DNA from: Hofstenia miamia
Lineage: Eukaryota; Xenacoelomorpha; Acoela
Length of the DNA: 64,000 bases
NCBI GenBank assembly: GCA_004352715.1
Contig: SCFE01000027.1
Coordinates: 2,011,182 to 2,075,181 of the forward strand
Direction: 5' to 3'
Part shown: positions 33,217-45,790 of the stretch, piece by piece
Numbering within the stretch: the first letter of the stretch is position 1
Layout of the letters: each line of letters opens with the position of its first letter
Program-made: the position numbers and the translations under genes
Notes under the pieces: generated by a model
Told to the model about the DNA's origin: nothing
The model's database searches: none
What the model saw: only the letters and a program-made list of their open reading frames with translations

Positions 33217-34164
33217 TAGAGAACTTCATGAATGAACTTAACTGACAGTTTTGCACTGATATCAATGATTGCAATTAGCCGTTTACATCTAAACAAACCT
33301 TAAGAAACTGGAACCACAACAAGAGCATTTTACATTCTGCTACTGTTTTATCCAGCCATTTTCTAAAATTTCATTCTATATTTAACAAATGATTCTAGTG
33401 TTGCTAAATCAACTTTTGAAATAATGAAAGCTTTCTGTATGCGATTTTGTTTCCAACCAAAAATGTTGCATTTAAGGTAAGATGCTCCGTACTCCAAAAG
33501 GCATATATATTACGAGCTTATGGGGCTGTTCAAGAGTGACACGACAATTACGGGTTTCCCTGAAATTTTTTGAGAAGATTTTACCCGAATTTCGTTTAAA
33601 ATGTTAATTTCTTGTATTAAGACAATTTTGTAACGATTAAAAAATATACTTTTCCTGCATATCCAAGTAATAGAAACTTAAGAGGTGTTAATATAGATAA
33701 AATGTTTACATTTTGGTTTATTGAGCTTTAAATGTATACTTGTAAAGTGGCAACCGCCTAAGCAAACATACGTGATTTTTTTCCAAAGATAAGTAAACAT
33801 GTTTAGCTATAGATGATGATCTAGACTGGAATCTAAACCCTTGTTTATTCAATGCCGCCAAAATAGGTCACCATAGCTATTCAGAACCTCTAATAGTGTT
33901 AAAATGTTAAATTCAATTCTTTTTTGGACCACCATAATAGTAAAAAATTACAGCATTTAAAGCCTATCAACTCATTTTCTATCAATGCATATATTATTAT
34001 TATATTATTTTAATTTGTTAGGCTGTTACGCAACCGATGGCTCAGTCTTCTATGCGGATGTCTTTTCATCTAGGTTTGATTCTGAAGCGGAAGCATAATC
34101 TATAATCCAAGTTTATGACAACTCGAAGTTGGCTGTCATCACTCAGAGTTTCAGACAAAAGCAT
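33217..34164. other. Outer flank C; possible decayed exon, otherwise no gene
   Basis: Matches 28800-29720 inverted, and in parts 40500-40840 and 47103-48330. At 34003-34021 a T-rich tract ends 'ttgttag', followed by the open stretch G-C-Y-A-T-D-G-S-V-F-Y-A-D ended by a TAA near 34098 that all readable copies share. Nothing else coding was recognised. Confidence 0.5.
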
Positions 34165-35990
34165 GGGTGTAGTGAATTTCTCTATAAATTGGCATCATAA
34201 TGTTAACTCTGGACACATTAGACGAAATTTCAGTTTAAAATATTCCAAATTATTTCAAAGGATGAATTACATTTTATTACCTATCTTAATACATGCGAAA
34301 ATTATTTAAAATCGTCTTGCATGATTATAATAGACTAAGTCGTTCTGATTTTGATTACTTCTATAAATTATCACTGCTTCATTTTGTTATAAAAACTTTT
34401 AACGTGAGATTAATTGTCTTTAGGCTATTTAAGATTTTAGAGCTCTTGACGAAAATACGTGTTTTCTAAAAAATATTTGATTTTTGCGCTCTGTAGCCTT
34501 ATACCTTGAACTTTTGTCGGCGGTCTGAGCTGGATTCCTATTGATTGATTGTTATTACATTATTATTCACCATAAAAACTGAATTGCGCTGCTAAGTCTT
34601 GGGCTAATCGAGGTAAAAATATGTTTACTACTCTCCTGAACTGAACACTTCTTCTATATAAGCAATTTTGAAAGGCTAAATATTCTATCCTGAAAAGCCA
34701 CATTGTCCAACTATATCACAAAAAGAATTTTGCTGTGAATAAAAATGATTTACAAATCTAGATGGTCTTTTGTGCGTATTAGCCCTACAGTAGAGCTTAT
34801 CGAAATTTTATTGAATATAAAAACATCTTCCACAGCTTGTTACTAAGTTTTTGAAATTTGGCCAATATCGAAATTATTTAAATTAGATTAGACATAATTT
34901 TTTTCTTCATCAATTTATAGCCTGATGGGAATGGAAGCAAAGGCAGTTTACCTTTTAAGATGTTATATATTTATATATCCCATAGATGGAAATCAGTCGG
35001 TACTGACCACTGGACCGGATCTGGTCACCCTTTATTTCACTTCAACGATCAAAATGGGTAACTTTGAGGTGTGTCTCTGTTCATACCAATCTGGGAGGTT
35101 ACAAATCAAGCTGCAAAAGCACGTAAAAATTCCCATACCTATATTTACTAAGATATGATATAAAATACACTAATTTTCAAAAAACATCACTTATGTGCAC
35201 TGTACGGTTTTGCGAAAAAGTTAATAGATCACATATGCAATTCACTAAAGTTGGTCAAGGCGACTTTTTTGAATCAATACAAGTCCATAACGTAATGATC
35301 TAAGTATCTAATAGGGCTCGGTTTTATACCGAAACCAATAGAGCGGTATTTTGACAATAAAGGAAAAATACCGATACCATGGTCTCTTGCCTAAAAAATT
35401 TATCGGTATTTATTGAAAAGTATGTGTATTGTATGCACTATGAAAACTTTAAATATTTCTGTGCGAAAACTAGAATATAGCACGTTGGAAAACTCAGGAA
35501 ATTTTTTAACAAGAAAGATTTATTAATCATGAAGTTACAATTATATGGCTGGATTTGCTGATAAGTGCACAACATTTTAATAAAAATATATTCAGAAAAA
35601 CGAGCTATTTATATATTTTTCGTTAAGAAAATCTGATTGTTTAATAATGGCTTTTTTATTAATCATTAATTTAAACACTCTCTGCGAAAATTATGATGTG
35701 ACAATACACTTTGCAGAACAATGCTGTGATAGAAATATAAAAGTATTTGGAAAGCATTCTTTTACATTATAATAATACATATTGTTTCTCATTGTTAAGA
35801 TTGTTTTTCATTATATGTTTGTTGTGTATGTAAAGATTAAAACTGCTGTCACCATTTTAATTTCTGTTTTTATTGTACTAATTGAATGTTTTAGCGTCAT
35901 CAACTAACATTATTAAAAGAAGAACTTCTATCTTGGAATACTATTGGGTACGTTTTTTTCGCCATTTCCATCCAACAATGAAGAAAATTT
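34165..35990 (+). repeat. Flank C
   Basis: Near-identical to flanks A and D. Contains the 77-codon frame M-G-M-E-A-K-A-V-Y at 34925-35158, placed right after a good acceptor-like tract ending 'atttatag'. The frame is identical in the three copies, but so is the surrounding non-coding sequence, so identity alone does not show coding. Confidence 0.75.
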
Positions 35991-36669
35991 TAGGCCGTGG
36001 CCATATCACTGTTTACAGCTACTAAGACCAAGATTTTCAAGTCGAGTTCAAGTTATTCAGCCGGAGCTCCACTTTTTACATTTCGAGTATTTTTGAAGAT
36101 ATTCAATCGAGTTTTTTTCTAATTCTGAGATTTTTTTGAGATAAACGTAGTTTATTTTAAAATTAGTTTTGCAAGCTAATTAAATATTTGCGATTGATAA
36201 AGAAACTGAAAGTTAGAGTAGTTCAAATTTTATCGTGTTAAAGATATCTTTTCCGAGTTTTTGCGATCCAGTATTGCAAGCTTATTCGAGTTTTTAACAT
36301 TCCGAGTGTCCAAAAACCCTTAGTACGACGGCGTTTCTTATACAACTTGCCTAAAAATGACTTTGTTCAAATTCACAATTTAGTAATTTAATGAGTCAAT
36401 TTGACTCCAACTGTACAAATTCGCTTTGAGATAGCCTGTTTGTACAAGGGGCATGACATTTATTAACGTTACCATCTAACGTACAAAAGACTTTGTAATC
36501 GTTCAAAATATTTGAACCTTGAAAACAAGAATAAAACGCAGCTAAAATAACTAAAATTGAAAATAATATATACAAAATAGTGTTTTGGAGTGTCAAAATA
36601 TATGTTGACAGCCAAAACAATGCTAAAAAGTTCTAAGAACAATAAATTCACACTGAAAATACTAGCAAA

Positions 36670-38584
36670 TTAACAAAACTCAATTATATATATTATATCA
36701 TCATCTCTAACAAAGACTGAATTGGCACTGCGTCTTACAATTTGGAAATAATCTCCCATTTCGTGATCAGTTACGGCGAACTCTGTTTTTGAGCAGATAT
36801 TCATTTCATCGATATTATACACGGATAAAATTTCCCTTGTGGTGTGATATCCAACAAGTATTTTTTCGCTCAGAAATTCAGCTAGGTAGCACTTAGTGAA
36901 TAAATTTATTGCTTGCCCAGAATTAAATGAGAAAAGATGCATTTACAATTCAGAAATCAAAACAATCTTATCTAAATCAGGACTTACCGACATCCTTTCA
37001 GGATCACGTAAATCACATTTATCAATGGATTTTGTTAGGACATTAGTAATGACATTGTGTTTGTATATTGAACCATTTTTAAAGTAAAAATACACAAATT
37101 TTCTACAAGGGCTAGCACAAACCAACGTCAATTTCGCTGATTCATTAAAATTAACAGGATAATCGATCCAGTAATGATAATTTCTAAGTAAAAGTAGCTT
37201 AGAGTTATCAAAGAAGCATAGAAAATCATCATTTGATAATAATGCTATATAACGAATCGCATTAAATTGGATCCTTGGCGGTTTAGGTTCGTACTCCTGT
37301 TGCAATATACCAGTATCACTAAATGTTAAGAGTTTATTCCCATTGACTATATAAAGTTTTTGACATAGCGGATGATATTCAAATAGATAATTTTTAAAGC
37401 ATTTCATTTGAACAACTTTGGTTAGTTTAACCTCATTTTTATCTTTGAAAAAGTCATTATGCATTTCTTCACAACCATAACCCAATACAGACTCTACATT
37501 TGATTGAAATTTAAGTCGAAGTAATTTTGACGGGGTGATGGAAGCAAATGTATATTTTGACATACTAATCTTCTCCATTCCTCTAACTAAACATAGATAA
37601 TCTTTGATAATTCTAAATTCGCATTTTTTAGTGAGTTCATTAAAATTTTCTTTAATCTTCTTTAAAAATTCAAATAAAGCTGATTTTTTTCTGATGTTCT
37701 TTTCACATTCCTGCAGCAAATCTTCGCAGAGCATATTTTCTTTAATATAAGTACTGTCGACGATGTCCATCATTATTGTGTGCCTCATTTTAAATTTTTC
37801 TTTAACAGATTTCTCTAAATAAGATATTTTGTCCTTCAGCATCGAGACCGAAGCATTGACTTCATCAGATAATTTAGTTTCACCATTTATAGTGCTTTGA
37901 AAGTGATCACTGAAAAACTTTTGAAAAGGCTCTAGAGTGTGCTTCTCATGATCTTTATCAGCAACTNNNNNNNNNNNNNNNNNNNNNCATCGAGACCGAA
38001 GCATTGACTTCATCAGATAATTTAGTTTCACCATTTATAGTGCTTTGAAAGTGATCAATGAAAAACTTTTGAAAAGGCTCTAGAGTGTGCTTCTCATGAT
38101 CTTTATCAGAGCAACTATTGCAGACCATTAAACTACATGTTTTGCAAACCAATGTAAGATTCTCTTTGTGGGCTTCACAATAAAGACTGTTGCCTTTGAC
38201 CAAGGGACACAAAAAGTGACTTTGAGTCGCTATTTCTTGATGATTAAGGGAACACTCAAGGCAAAGTATTGAACATGGCGGACAAAACTGAAATTCATTT
38301 GAATTCGTCGTACTATTACAATTGCTGCAGGATTCTAAGACAGCAGTATTTTCCTCCAATACAAGTTGTTTAAAAAAGGCGGCAAATGCTTCAAGATTGT
38401 CATTCTTCTCCCAACAGTCCGCCACTATAGTAAACGCACATATAGGACAATCTATTGATTCTTTATCTTCTAAAATTCTTAATATACATTTTTCACAAAA
38501 TGAATGCCCACATTGGACCATTAGAGGATTATCAAACACTTCTTCACAGATGAAGCATAACACACCTGTAACTTTACTCGTCAT
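36670..38584 (-). pseudogene. TRIM-like gene C, split by the shared stop and by an assembly gap
   Basis: The N-terminal part (38584-37988) has intact RING, B-box 1 and B-box 2 and, like D, a 26-residue insert (C-W-E-K-N-D-N-L-E-A-F...) between RING and B-box 1 that A and B lack. A 21-N gap (37967-37987) follows, after which about 127 bp already read is repeated. The coiled-coil and propeller-like part run to the TAA at 36943-36945. The next 90 codons (36942-36670) continue the protein, but the last residues are changed by a small deletion (R-D-D-D-I-I-Y-I-I-E-F-C against G-Y-Q-S-M-T-K-Y in the sisters). Closest to D. One early difference is K4 where A, B and D have E4. Confidence 0.8.
37967..37987. 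other. Assembly gap, 21 N, flanked by repeated sequence
   Basis: About 127 bp on the left (37840-37966) is repeated on the right (37988-38115) with one or two differences. This suggests overlapping contig ends that were not merged. Confidence 0.9.
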
Positions 38585-39248
38585 AACGTGTTCTATAAAA
38601 AATATTAATACAAAGTTAGAATTTTATTAGGCACTGTAAAGTTAAACAATAGTTTAAATCTACAAGTTAAATTAGTGTAAAAATTTTTTTTTAAATATTG
38701 CAAAAATGTTTCCTAGTACTGCATCTAGCAAAACAAGTATGTATCTTTAGATTTATTTACCCAAGATAACAAAAATTCACAATATAGGTATCCTGCATGT
38801 CATTGATGAGCATATGTTCCTAAATCTCAAATTTAATATAGGTAAATAAATATTAATAATAAGCATTACCCTACAACTCAAATAGCAAATTATGACATTC
38901 AATTACAGCTATGAAATATATTAATGTTTTATTCGTTAACAAGTGAAAAGAACCTGTTAAATATTTTGTCAATATGCTGGAAATTCACCAAATGTTTACA
39001 AATAATAGTCTTGTTGTTTTTTTGAAGCAATTATTTTAAAGATCATGAAAATTAGAATCCAAGAATAAATTATTGAACTATTTTAAAAGGAAATTCCTCA
39101 AGAAATATATTTTTTAGTGCTACAGTGATTTCATTTTTTAGTCGAAATATTGTTAAAATCCACTATTTAGTTAGTAAATTTCTACATCTTTTGTCAAAAT
39201 CCTTATCAAAATTCGATCTAGATAAACTAAATGTTCTAATGCCGTTCT
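38585..39248. other. Upstream region of gene C
   Basis: Same organisation as in A, B and D, with the acceptor-like tract just before the ATG. No gene. Confidence 0.45.
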
Positions 39249-39545
39249 TCAATATAGTTTTTGCCGCTCACCAAACTCTTCCTTAAAGGATATTTGTAAT
39301 TCTGTTGAAAACCTTAACCTTAAGCTGTCTGGCGCCCATTTGAAAGGACAAACTGCTTTTCCACATTTACAAAATTGTTTTGCAAGCCTATCAGCAAATT
39401 TGAAAATCGTGAGGCATGGCAGGTTCTTTGGGGAACATGTTATAATGTAATGTTGAAAAATTATATTAGAGCGTCTTGTAATGGCTGAAGTTGTTTCATT
39501 TGAACATTTCATATCTTTGAAAATATTTAAGATTTCTCCAAACAA
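39249..39545 (-). pseudogene. Conserved short frame upstream of TRIM gene C
   Basis: 98 codons, ending F-G-E-R-Q-K-L-Y as in B and D. Two substitutions against B (A-I for A-T and K-N for K-D), shared with D. Function unknown. Confidence 0.35.
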
Positions 39546-40495
39546 ATTTTCATGAATTTATTGGGTTTTGAGGCCATGCATGCAACAAGGCAATTGACGG
39601 TTTCTTTATATGAGCAAAAATACCCCAAACCGATTGCATTGTTCAACAGAACGGCGCCTCATCTAGATCAAGTCTTCCGATTTGGTATTATATCAGAGGC
39701 AATTCAAAATTACAATAATTAAAGGTTAAAAATGATTAGATCTAATTATATTATTAAATATTTTTGATCACTAAAAAGTACAGTGCTAGAACCCATTTTA
39801 TTAGTTTATCATGGCAATGAAATGTCAAAAATATTCACCATATATAAGGGGCAGCATGCTTGTAGTTAGGAGAATCTACCCCTCCCTCTAGAGCAGAGGT
39901 CATCCCCTACAATAAATGTTTGCACTTGGCTACCAAGTAGTGATAAGTGTGCATTTGAGTAACAAATATACCTACTGTATATTAAAGCCCCTACTCATTT
40001 TAATAGCTTCACTATCATAAAAACATAACCAATGCAGATAACAACTATGTAATTTTTTAAATTTGTACAGTACATTAAACATAAACGTCTTTGAAATTTA
40101 CTTAAATTTTTTGATGATTTCTTGAAAAAATTCTTTAGTGTTGACATCTCATGAAAATCTCTAAAATTGGAGTGCAAAGTGCAAACTTTGAGTAGCTCCA
40201 TGTTATTTTCGTCTAAGACCTTTGACTTTCTGCATAGAAAGCCTCAAAGGCTTTGTGTTGTCTATCTGCAACCAAGAAAAAGCTAAGAGTATTTGTTGCG
40301 GACATAGGCATATTTCGATCATATTTTGTTAATGAATTTTAATCTTTTGTTTAGACTTTCAAGGAAATCATATACAAATGCTGCCAAGTGATAGTATTGT
40401 TATTTTAAGTGATATATTGATTATTGTTTCTGTTACCTACAGAGATTTATCCATTTTTCATCTCCATATATTTTATTATTAACTGGGCATGGCAA
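39546..40495. other. Distal upstream region of block C
   Basis: Homologous to 15274-16205. It has a single unit of the 26-bp minisatellite at 39653-39676 and the short conserved frame at 40225-40071 (minus). At 40453-40495 it contains sequence that is missing, in the gap, from block A. Confidence 0.5.
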
Positions 40496-40841
40496 AACTT
40501 AACTGACAGTTTTGCACTGATATCAATGATTGCAATTAGCCGTTTACATCTAAAGCAACCTTAAGAAACGGGAACCACAACAAGAGCATTTTACATTCTG
40601 CTACTGTTTTATCCAGCCATTTTCTAAAATTTCATTCTATATTTAACAAATGATTTTAGTGTTGCTAAATCACTTTTTGAAATAATGACAGCTTTCTGTA
40701 TACGTTTTTGTTTCCAACCAAAAATGTTGCATTTAAGGTAAGATGCTCCGTACTCCAAAGGCATATATACATGTATAATCTATAATCCAAGTTTTTGACA
40801 TCTCGAAGTTGGTTGTCATCACTCAGAGTTTCAGACAAAAG

Positions 40842-42670
40842 CATGGGTGTAGTGAATTTCTCTATAAATTGGCATCATAATGTTAACTCTGGACACATTA
40901 GACGAAATTTCAGTTTAAAATATTCCAAATTATTTCAAAGGATGAATTACATTTTATTACCTATCTTAATACATGCGAAAAATATTTAAAATCGTCTTGC
41001 ATGATTATAATAGACTAAGTCGTTCTGATTTTGATTACTTCTATAAATTATCACTGCTTCATTTTGTTATAAAAACTTTTAACGTGAGATTAATTGTCTT
41101 TAGGCTATTTAAGATTTTAGAGCTCTTGACGAAAATACGTGTTTTCTAAAAAATATTTGATTTTTGCGCTCTGTAGCCTTATACCTTGAACTTTTGTCGG
41201 CGGTCTGAGCTGGATTCCTATTGATTGATTGTTATTACATTATTATTCACCATAAAAACTGAATTGCGCTGCTAAGTCTTGGGCTAATCGAGGTAAAAAT
41301 ATGTTTACTACTCTCCTGAACTGAACACTTCTTCTATATAAGCAATTTTGAAAGGCTAAATATTCTATCCTGAAAAGCCACATTGTCCAACTATATCACA
41401 AAAAGAATTTTGCTGTGAATAAAAATGATTTACAAATCTAGATGGTCTTTTGTGCGTATTAGCCCTACAGTAGAGCTTATCGAAATTTTATTGAATATAA
41501 AAACATCTTCCACAGCTTGTTACTAAGTTTTTGAAATTTGGCCAATATCGAAATTATTTAAATTAGATTAGACATAATTTTTTTCTTCATCAATTTATAG
41601 CCTGATGGGAATGGAAGCAAAGGCAGTTTACCTTTTAAGATGTTATATATTTATATATCCCATAGATGGAAATCAGTCGGTACTGACCACTGGACCGGAT
41701 CTGGTCACCCTTTATTTCACTTCAACGATCAAAATGGGTAACTTTGAGGTGTGTCTCTGTTCATACCAATCTGGGAGGTTACAAATCAAGCTGCAAAAGC
41801 ACGTAAAAATTCCCATACCTATATTTACTAAGATATGATATAAAATACACTAATTTTCAAAAAACATCACTTATGTGCACTGTACGGTTTTGCGAAAAAG
41901 TTAATAGATCACATATGCAATTCACTAAAGTTGGTCAAGGCGACTTTTTTGAATCAATACAAGTCCATAACGTAATGATCTAAGTATCTAATAGGGCTCG
42001 GTTTTATACCGAAACCAATAGAGCGGTATTTTGACAATAAAGGAAAAATACCGATACCATGGTCTCTTGCCTAAAAAATTTATCGGTATTTATTGAAAAG
42101 TATGTGTATTGTATGCACTATGAAAACTTTAAATATTTCTGTGCGAAAACTAGAATATAGCACGTTGGAAAACTCAGGAAATTTTTTAACAAGAAAGATT
42201 TATTAATCATGAAGTTACAATTATATGGCTGGATTTGCTGATAAGTGCACAACATTTTAATAAAAATATATTCAGAAAAACGAGCTATTTATATATTTTT
42301 CGTTAAGAAAATCTGATTGTTTAATAATGGCTTTTTTATTAATCATTAATTTAAACACTCTCTGCGAAAATTATGATGTGACAATACACTTTGCAGAACA
42401 ATGCTGTGATAGAAATATAAAAGTATTTGGAAAGCATTCTTTTACATTATAATAATACATATTGTTTCTCATTGTTAAGATTGTTTTTCATTATATGTTT
42501 GTTGTGTATTTAAAGATTAAAACTGCTGTCACCATTTTAATTTCTGTTTTTATTGTACTAATTGAATGTTTTAGCGTCATCAACTAACATTATTAAAAGA
42601 AGAACTTCTATCTTGGAATACTATTGGGTACGTTTTTTTCGCCATTTCCATCCAACAATGAAGAAAATTT
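40842..42670 (+). repeat. Flank D
   Basis: Near-identical to flanks A and C, including the 77-codon frame at 41605-41838 and its acceptor-like tract. No additional feature was recognised. Confidence 0.75.
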
Positions 42671-43348
42671 TAGGCCGTGGCCATATCACTGTTTACAGCT
42701 ACTAAGACCAAGATTTTCAAGTCGAGTTCAAGTTATTCAGCCGGAGCTCCACTTTTTACATTTCGAGTATTTTTGAAGATATTCAATCGAGTTTTTTTCT
42801 AATTCTGAGATTTTTTTGAGATAAACGTAGTTTATTTTAAAATTAGTTTTGCAAGCTAATTAAATATTTGCGATTGATAAAGAAACTGAAAGTTAGAGTA
42901 GTTCAAATTTTATCGTGTTAAAGATATCTTTTCCGAGTTTTTGCGATCCAGTATTGCAAGCTTATTCGAGTTTTTAACATTCCGAGTGTCCAAAAACCCT
43001 TAGTACGACGGCGTTTCTTATACAACTTGCCTAAAAATGACTTTGTTCAAATTCACAATTTAGTAATTTAATGAGTCAATTTGACTCCAACTGTACAAAT
43101 TCGCTTTGAGATAGCCTGTTTGTACAAGGGGCATGACATTTATTAACGTTACCATCTAACGTACAAAAGACTTTGTAATCGTTCAAAATATTTAACCTTG
43201 AAAACAAGAATAAAACGCAGCTAAAATAACTAAAATTGAAAATAATATATACAAAATAGTGTTTTGGAGTGTCAAAATATATGTTGACAGCCAAAACAAT
43301 GCTAAAAAGTTCTAAGAACAGTAAATTCACACTGAAAATACTAGCAAA
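42670..43348. other. 3' flank of gene D
   Basis: Homologous to 27155-27840 (inverted) and 35990-36669. AT-rich; frames differ between copies by single-base indels (for example 'atttgaacc' in C against 'atttaacc' in D near 43191), which argues against coding. Confidence 0.5.
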
Positions 43349-45127
43349 TTAACAAAACTCAATTTTATGTAAAACATATTTTGTCATACTTTGGTATCCA
43401 ACAAAGACTGAATTGGCACTGCGTCTTACAATTTGGAAATAATCTCCCATTTCGTGATCAGTTACGGCGAACTCTGTTTTTGAGCAGATATTCATTTCAT
43501 CGATATTATACACGGATAAAATTTCCCTTGTGGTGTGATATCCAACAAGTATTTTTTCGCTCAGAAATTCAGCTAGGTAGCACGGAGTCAATAAATTTAT
43601 TGCTTGCCCAGAATTAAATGAGAAAAGATGCATTTACAATTCAGAAATCAAAACAATCTTATCTAAATCAGGACTTACCGACATCCTTTCAGGATCACGT
43701 AAATCACATTTATCAATGGATTTTGTTAGGACATTAGTAATGACATTGTGTTTGTATATTGAACCATTTTTAAAGTAAAAATACACAAATTTTCTACAAG
43801 GGCTAGCACAAACCAACGTCAATTTCGCTGATTCATTAAAATTAACAGGATAATCGATCCAGTAATGATAATTTCTAAGTAAAAGTAGCTTAGAGTTATC
43901 AAAGAAGCATAGAAAATCATCATTTGATAATAATGCTATATAACGAATCGCATTAAATTGGATCCTTGGCGGTTTAGGTTCGTACTCCTGTTGCAATATA
44001 CCAGTATCACTAAATGTTAAGAGTTTATTCCCATTGACTATATAAAGTTTTTGACATAGCGGATGATATTCAAATAGATAATTTTTAAAGCATTTCATTT
44101 GAACAACTTTGGTTAGTTTAACCTCATTTTTATCTTTGAAAAAGTCATTATGCATTTCTTCACAACCATAACCCAATACAGACTCTACATTTGATTGAAA
44201 TTTAAGTCTAAAGAATTTTGACGGGGTGATGGAAGCAAATGTATATTTTGACATACTAATCTTCTCCATTCCTCTAACTAAACATAGATAATCTTTGATA
44301 ATTCTAAATTCGCATTTTTTAGTGAGTTCATTAAAATTTTCTTTAATCTTCTTTAAAAATTCAAATAAAGCTGATTTTTTTCTGATGTTCTTTTCACATT
44401 CCTGCAGCAAATCTTCGCAGAGCATATTTTCTTTAATATAAGTACTGTCGACGATGTCCATCATTATTGTGTGCCTCATTTTAAATTTTTCTTTAACAGA
44501 TTTCTCTAAATAAGATATTTTGTCCTTCAGCATCGAGACCGAAGCATTGACTTCATCAGATAATTTAGTTTCACCATTTATAGTGCTTTGAAAGTGATCA
44601 ATGAAAAACTTTTGAAAAGGCTCTAGAGTGTGCTTCTCATGATCTTTATCAGAGCAACTATTGCAGACCATTAAACTACATGTTTTGCAAACCAATGTAA
44701 GATTCTCTTTGTGGGCTTCACAATAAAGACTGTTGCCTTTGACCAAGGGACACAAAAAGTGACTTTGAGTCGCTATTTCTTGATGATTAAGGGAACACTC
44801 AAGGCAAAGTATTGAACATGGCGGACAAAACTGAAATTCATTTGAATTCGTCGTACTATTACAATTGCTGCAGGATTCTAAGACAGCAGTATTTTCCTCC
44901 AATACAAGTTGTTTAAAAAAGGCGGCAAATGCTTCAAGATTGTCATTCTTCTCCCAACAGTCCGCCACTATAGTAAACGCACATATAGGACAATCTATTG
45001 ATTCTTTATCTTCTAAAATTCTTAATATACATTTTTCACAAAATGAATGCCCACATTGGACCATTAGAGGATTATCAAACACTTCTTCACAGATGAAGCA
45101 TAACACACCTGTAACTTCACTCGTCAT
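43349..45127 (-). pseudogene. TRIM-like gene D, split by the shared stop
   Basis: A 497-codon frame (45127-43634) with RING, the 26-residue insert, both B-boxes, coiled coil and most of the propeller-like region, stopped by TAA at 43634-43636. ATG follows directly, opening a 94-codon frame (43633-43349) with the rest of the protein and the normal C-terminus. It differs from C at only a few residues (for example K-F-F-R-L against K-L-L-R-L). If the first frame is translated, the product keeps all zinc-binding residues and the coiled coil but loses the last propeller strands. As with A and C, either functional truncation or decay is possible. Confidence 0.8.
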
Positions 45128-45790
45128 AACGTGTTCTATAAAAAATATTAATACAAAGTTAGAATTTTATTAGGCACTGTAAAGTTAAACAATAGTTTAA
45201 ATCTACAAGTTAAATTAGCGTAAAAATTTTTTTTAAATATTGCAAAAATGTTCCCTAGTACTGCATCTAGCAAAACAAGTATATATCTTTAGATTTATTT
45301 ACCCAAGATAACAAAAATTCACAATATAGGTATCCTGCATGTCATTGATGAGCATATGTTCCTAAATCTCAAATTTAATATAGGTAAATAAATATTAATA
45401 ATAAGCATTACCCTACAACTCAAATAGCAAATTATGACATTCAATTACAGCTATGAAATATATTAATGTTTTATTCGTTAGCAAGTGAAAAGAACCTGTT
45501 AAATATTTTGTCAATATGCTGGAAATTCACCAAATGTTTACAAATAATAGTCTTGTTGTTTTTTTGAAGCAATTATTTTAAAGATCATGAAAATTAGAAT
45601 CCAAGAATAAATTATTGAACTATTTTAAAAGGAAATTCCTCAAGAAATATATTTGTTAGTGTTACAGTAATTTCATTTTTTAGTAGAAATATTGTTAAAA
45701 TACACTATTTAGTTAGTAAATTTCTACATCTTTTGTCAAAATCCTTATCAAAATTCGATCTAGATAAACTAAATGTTCTAATGCCGTTCT
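45128..45790. other. Upstream region of gene D
   Basis: Same as in the other copies, with the acceptor-like tract just before the ATG. No gene. Confidence 0.45.

Larger units (their letters stand above)
32826..40495 (-). repeat. Duplicated block C (tandem unit 1 of the C/D pair)
   Basis: Begins in the Tc1 end and endonuclease fragment, then has the flank (33217-35990) and gene C with its upstream region (35990-40495). It is directly repeated as block D with an offset of about 6680 bp in the flank and 6542 bp beyond the gene; the difference comes from the duplicated segment at the small gap. Orientation follows the gene. Confidence 0.85.
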
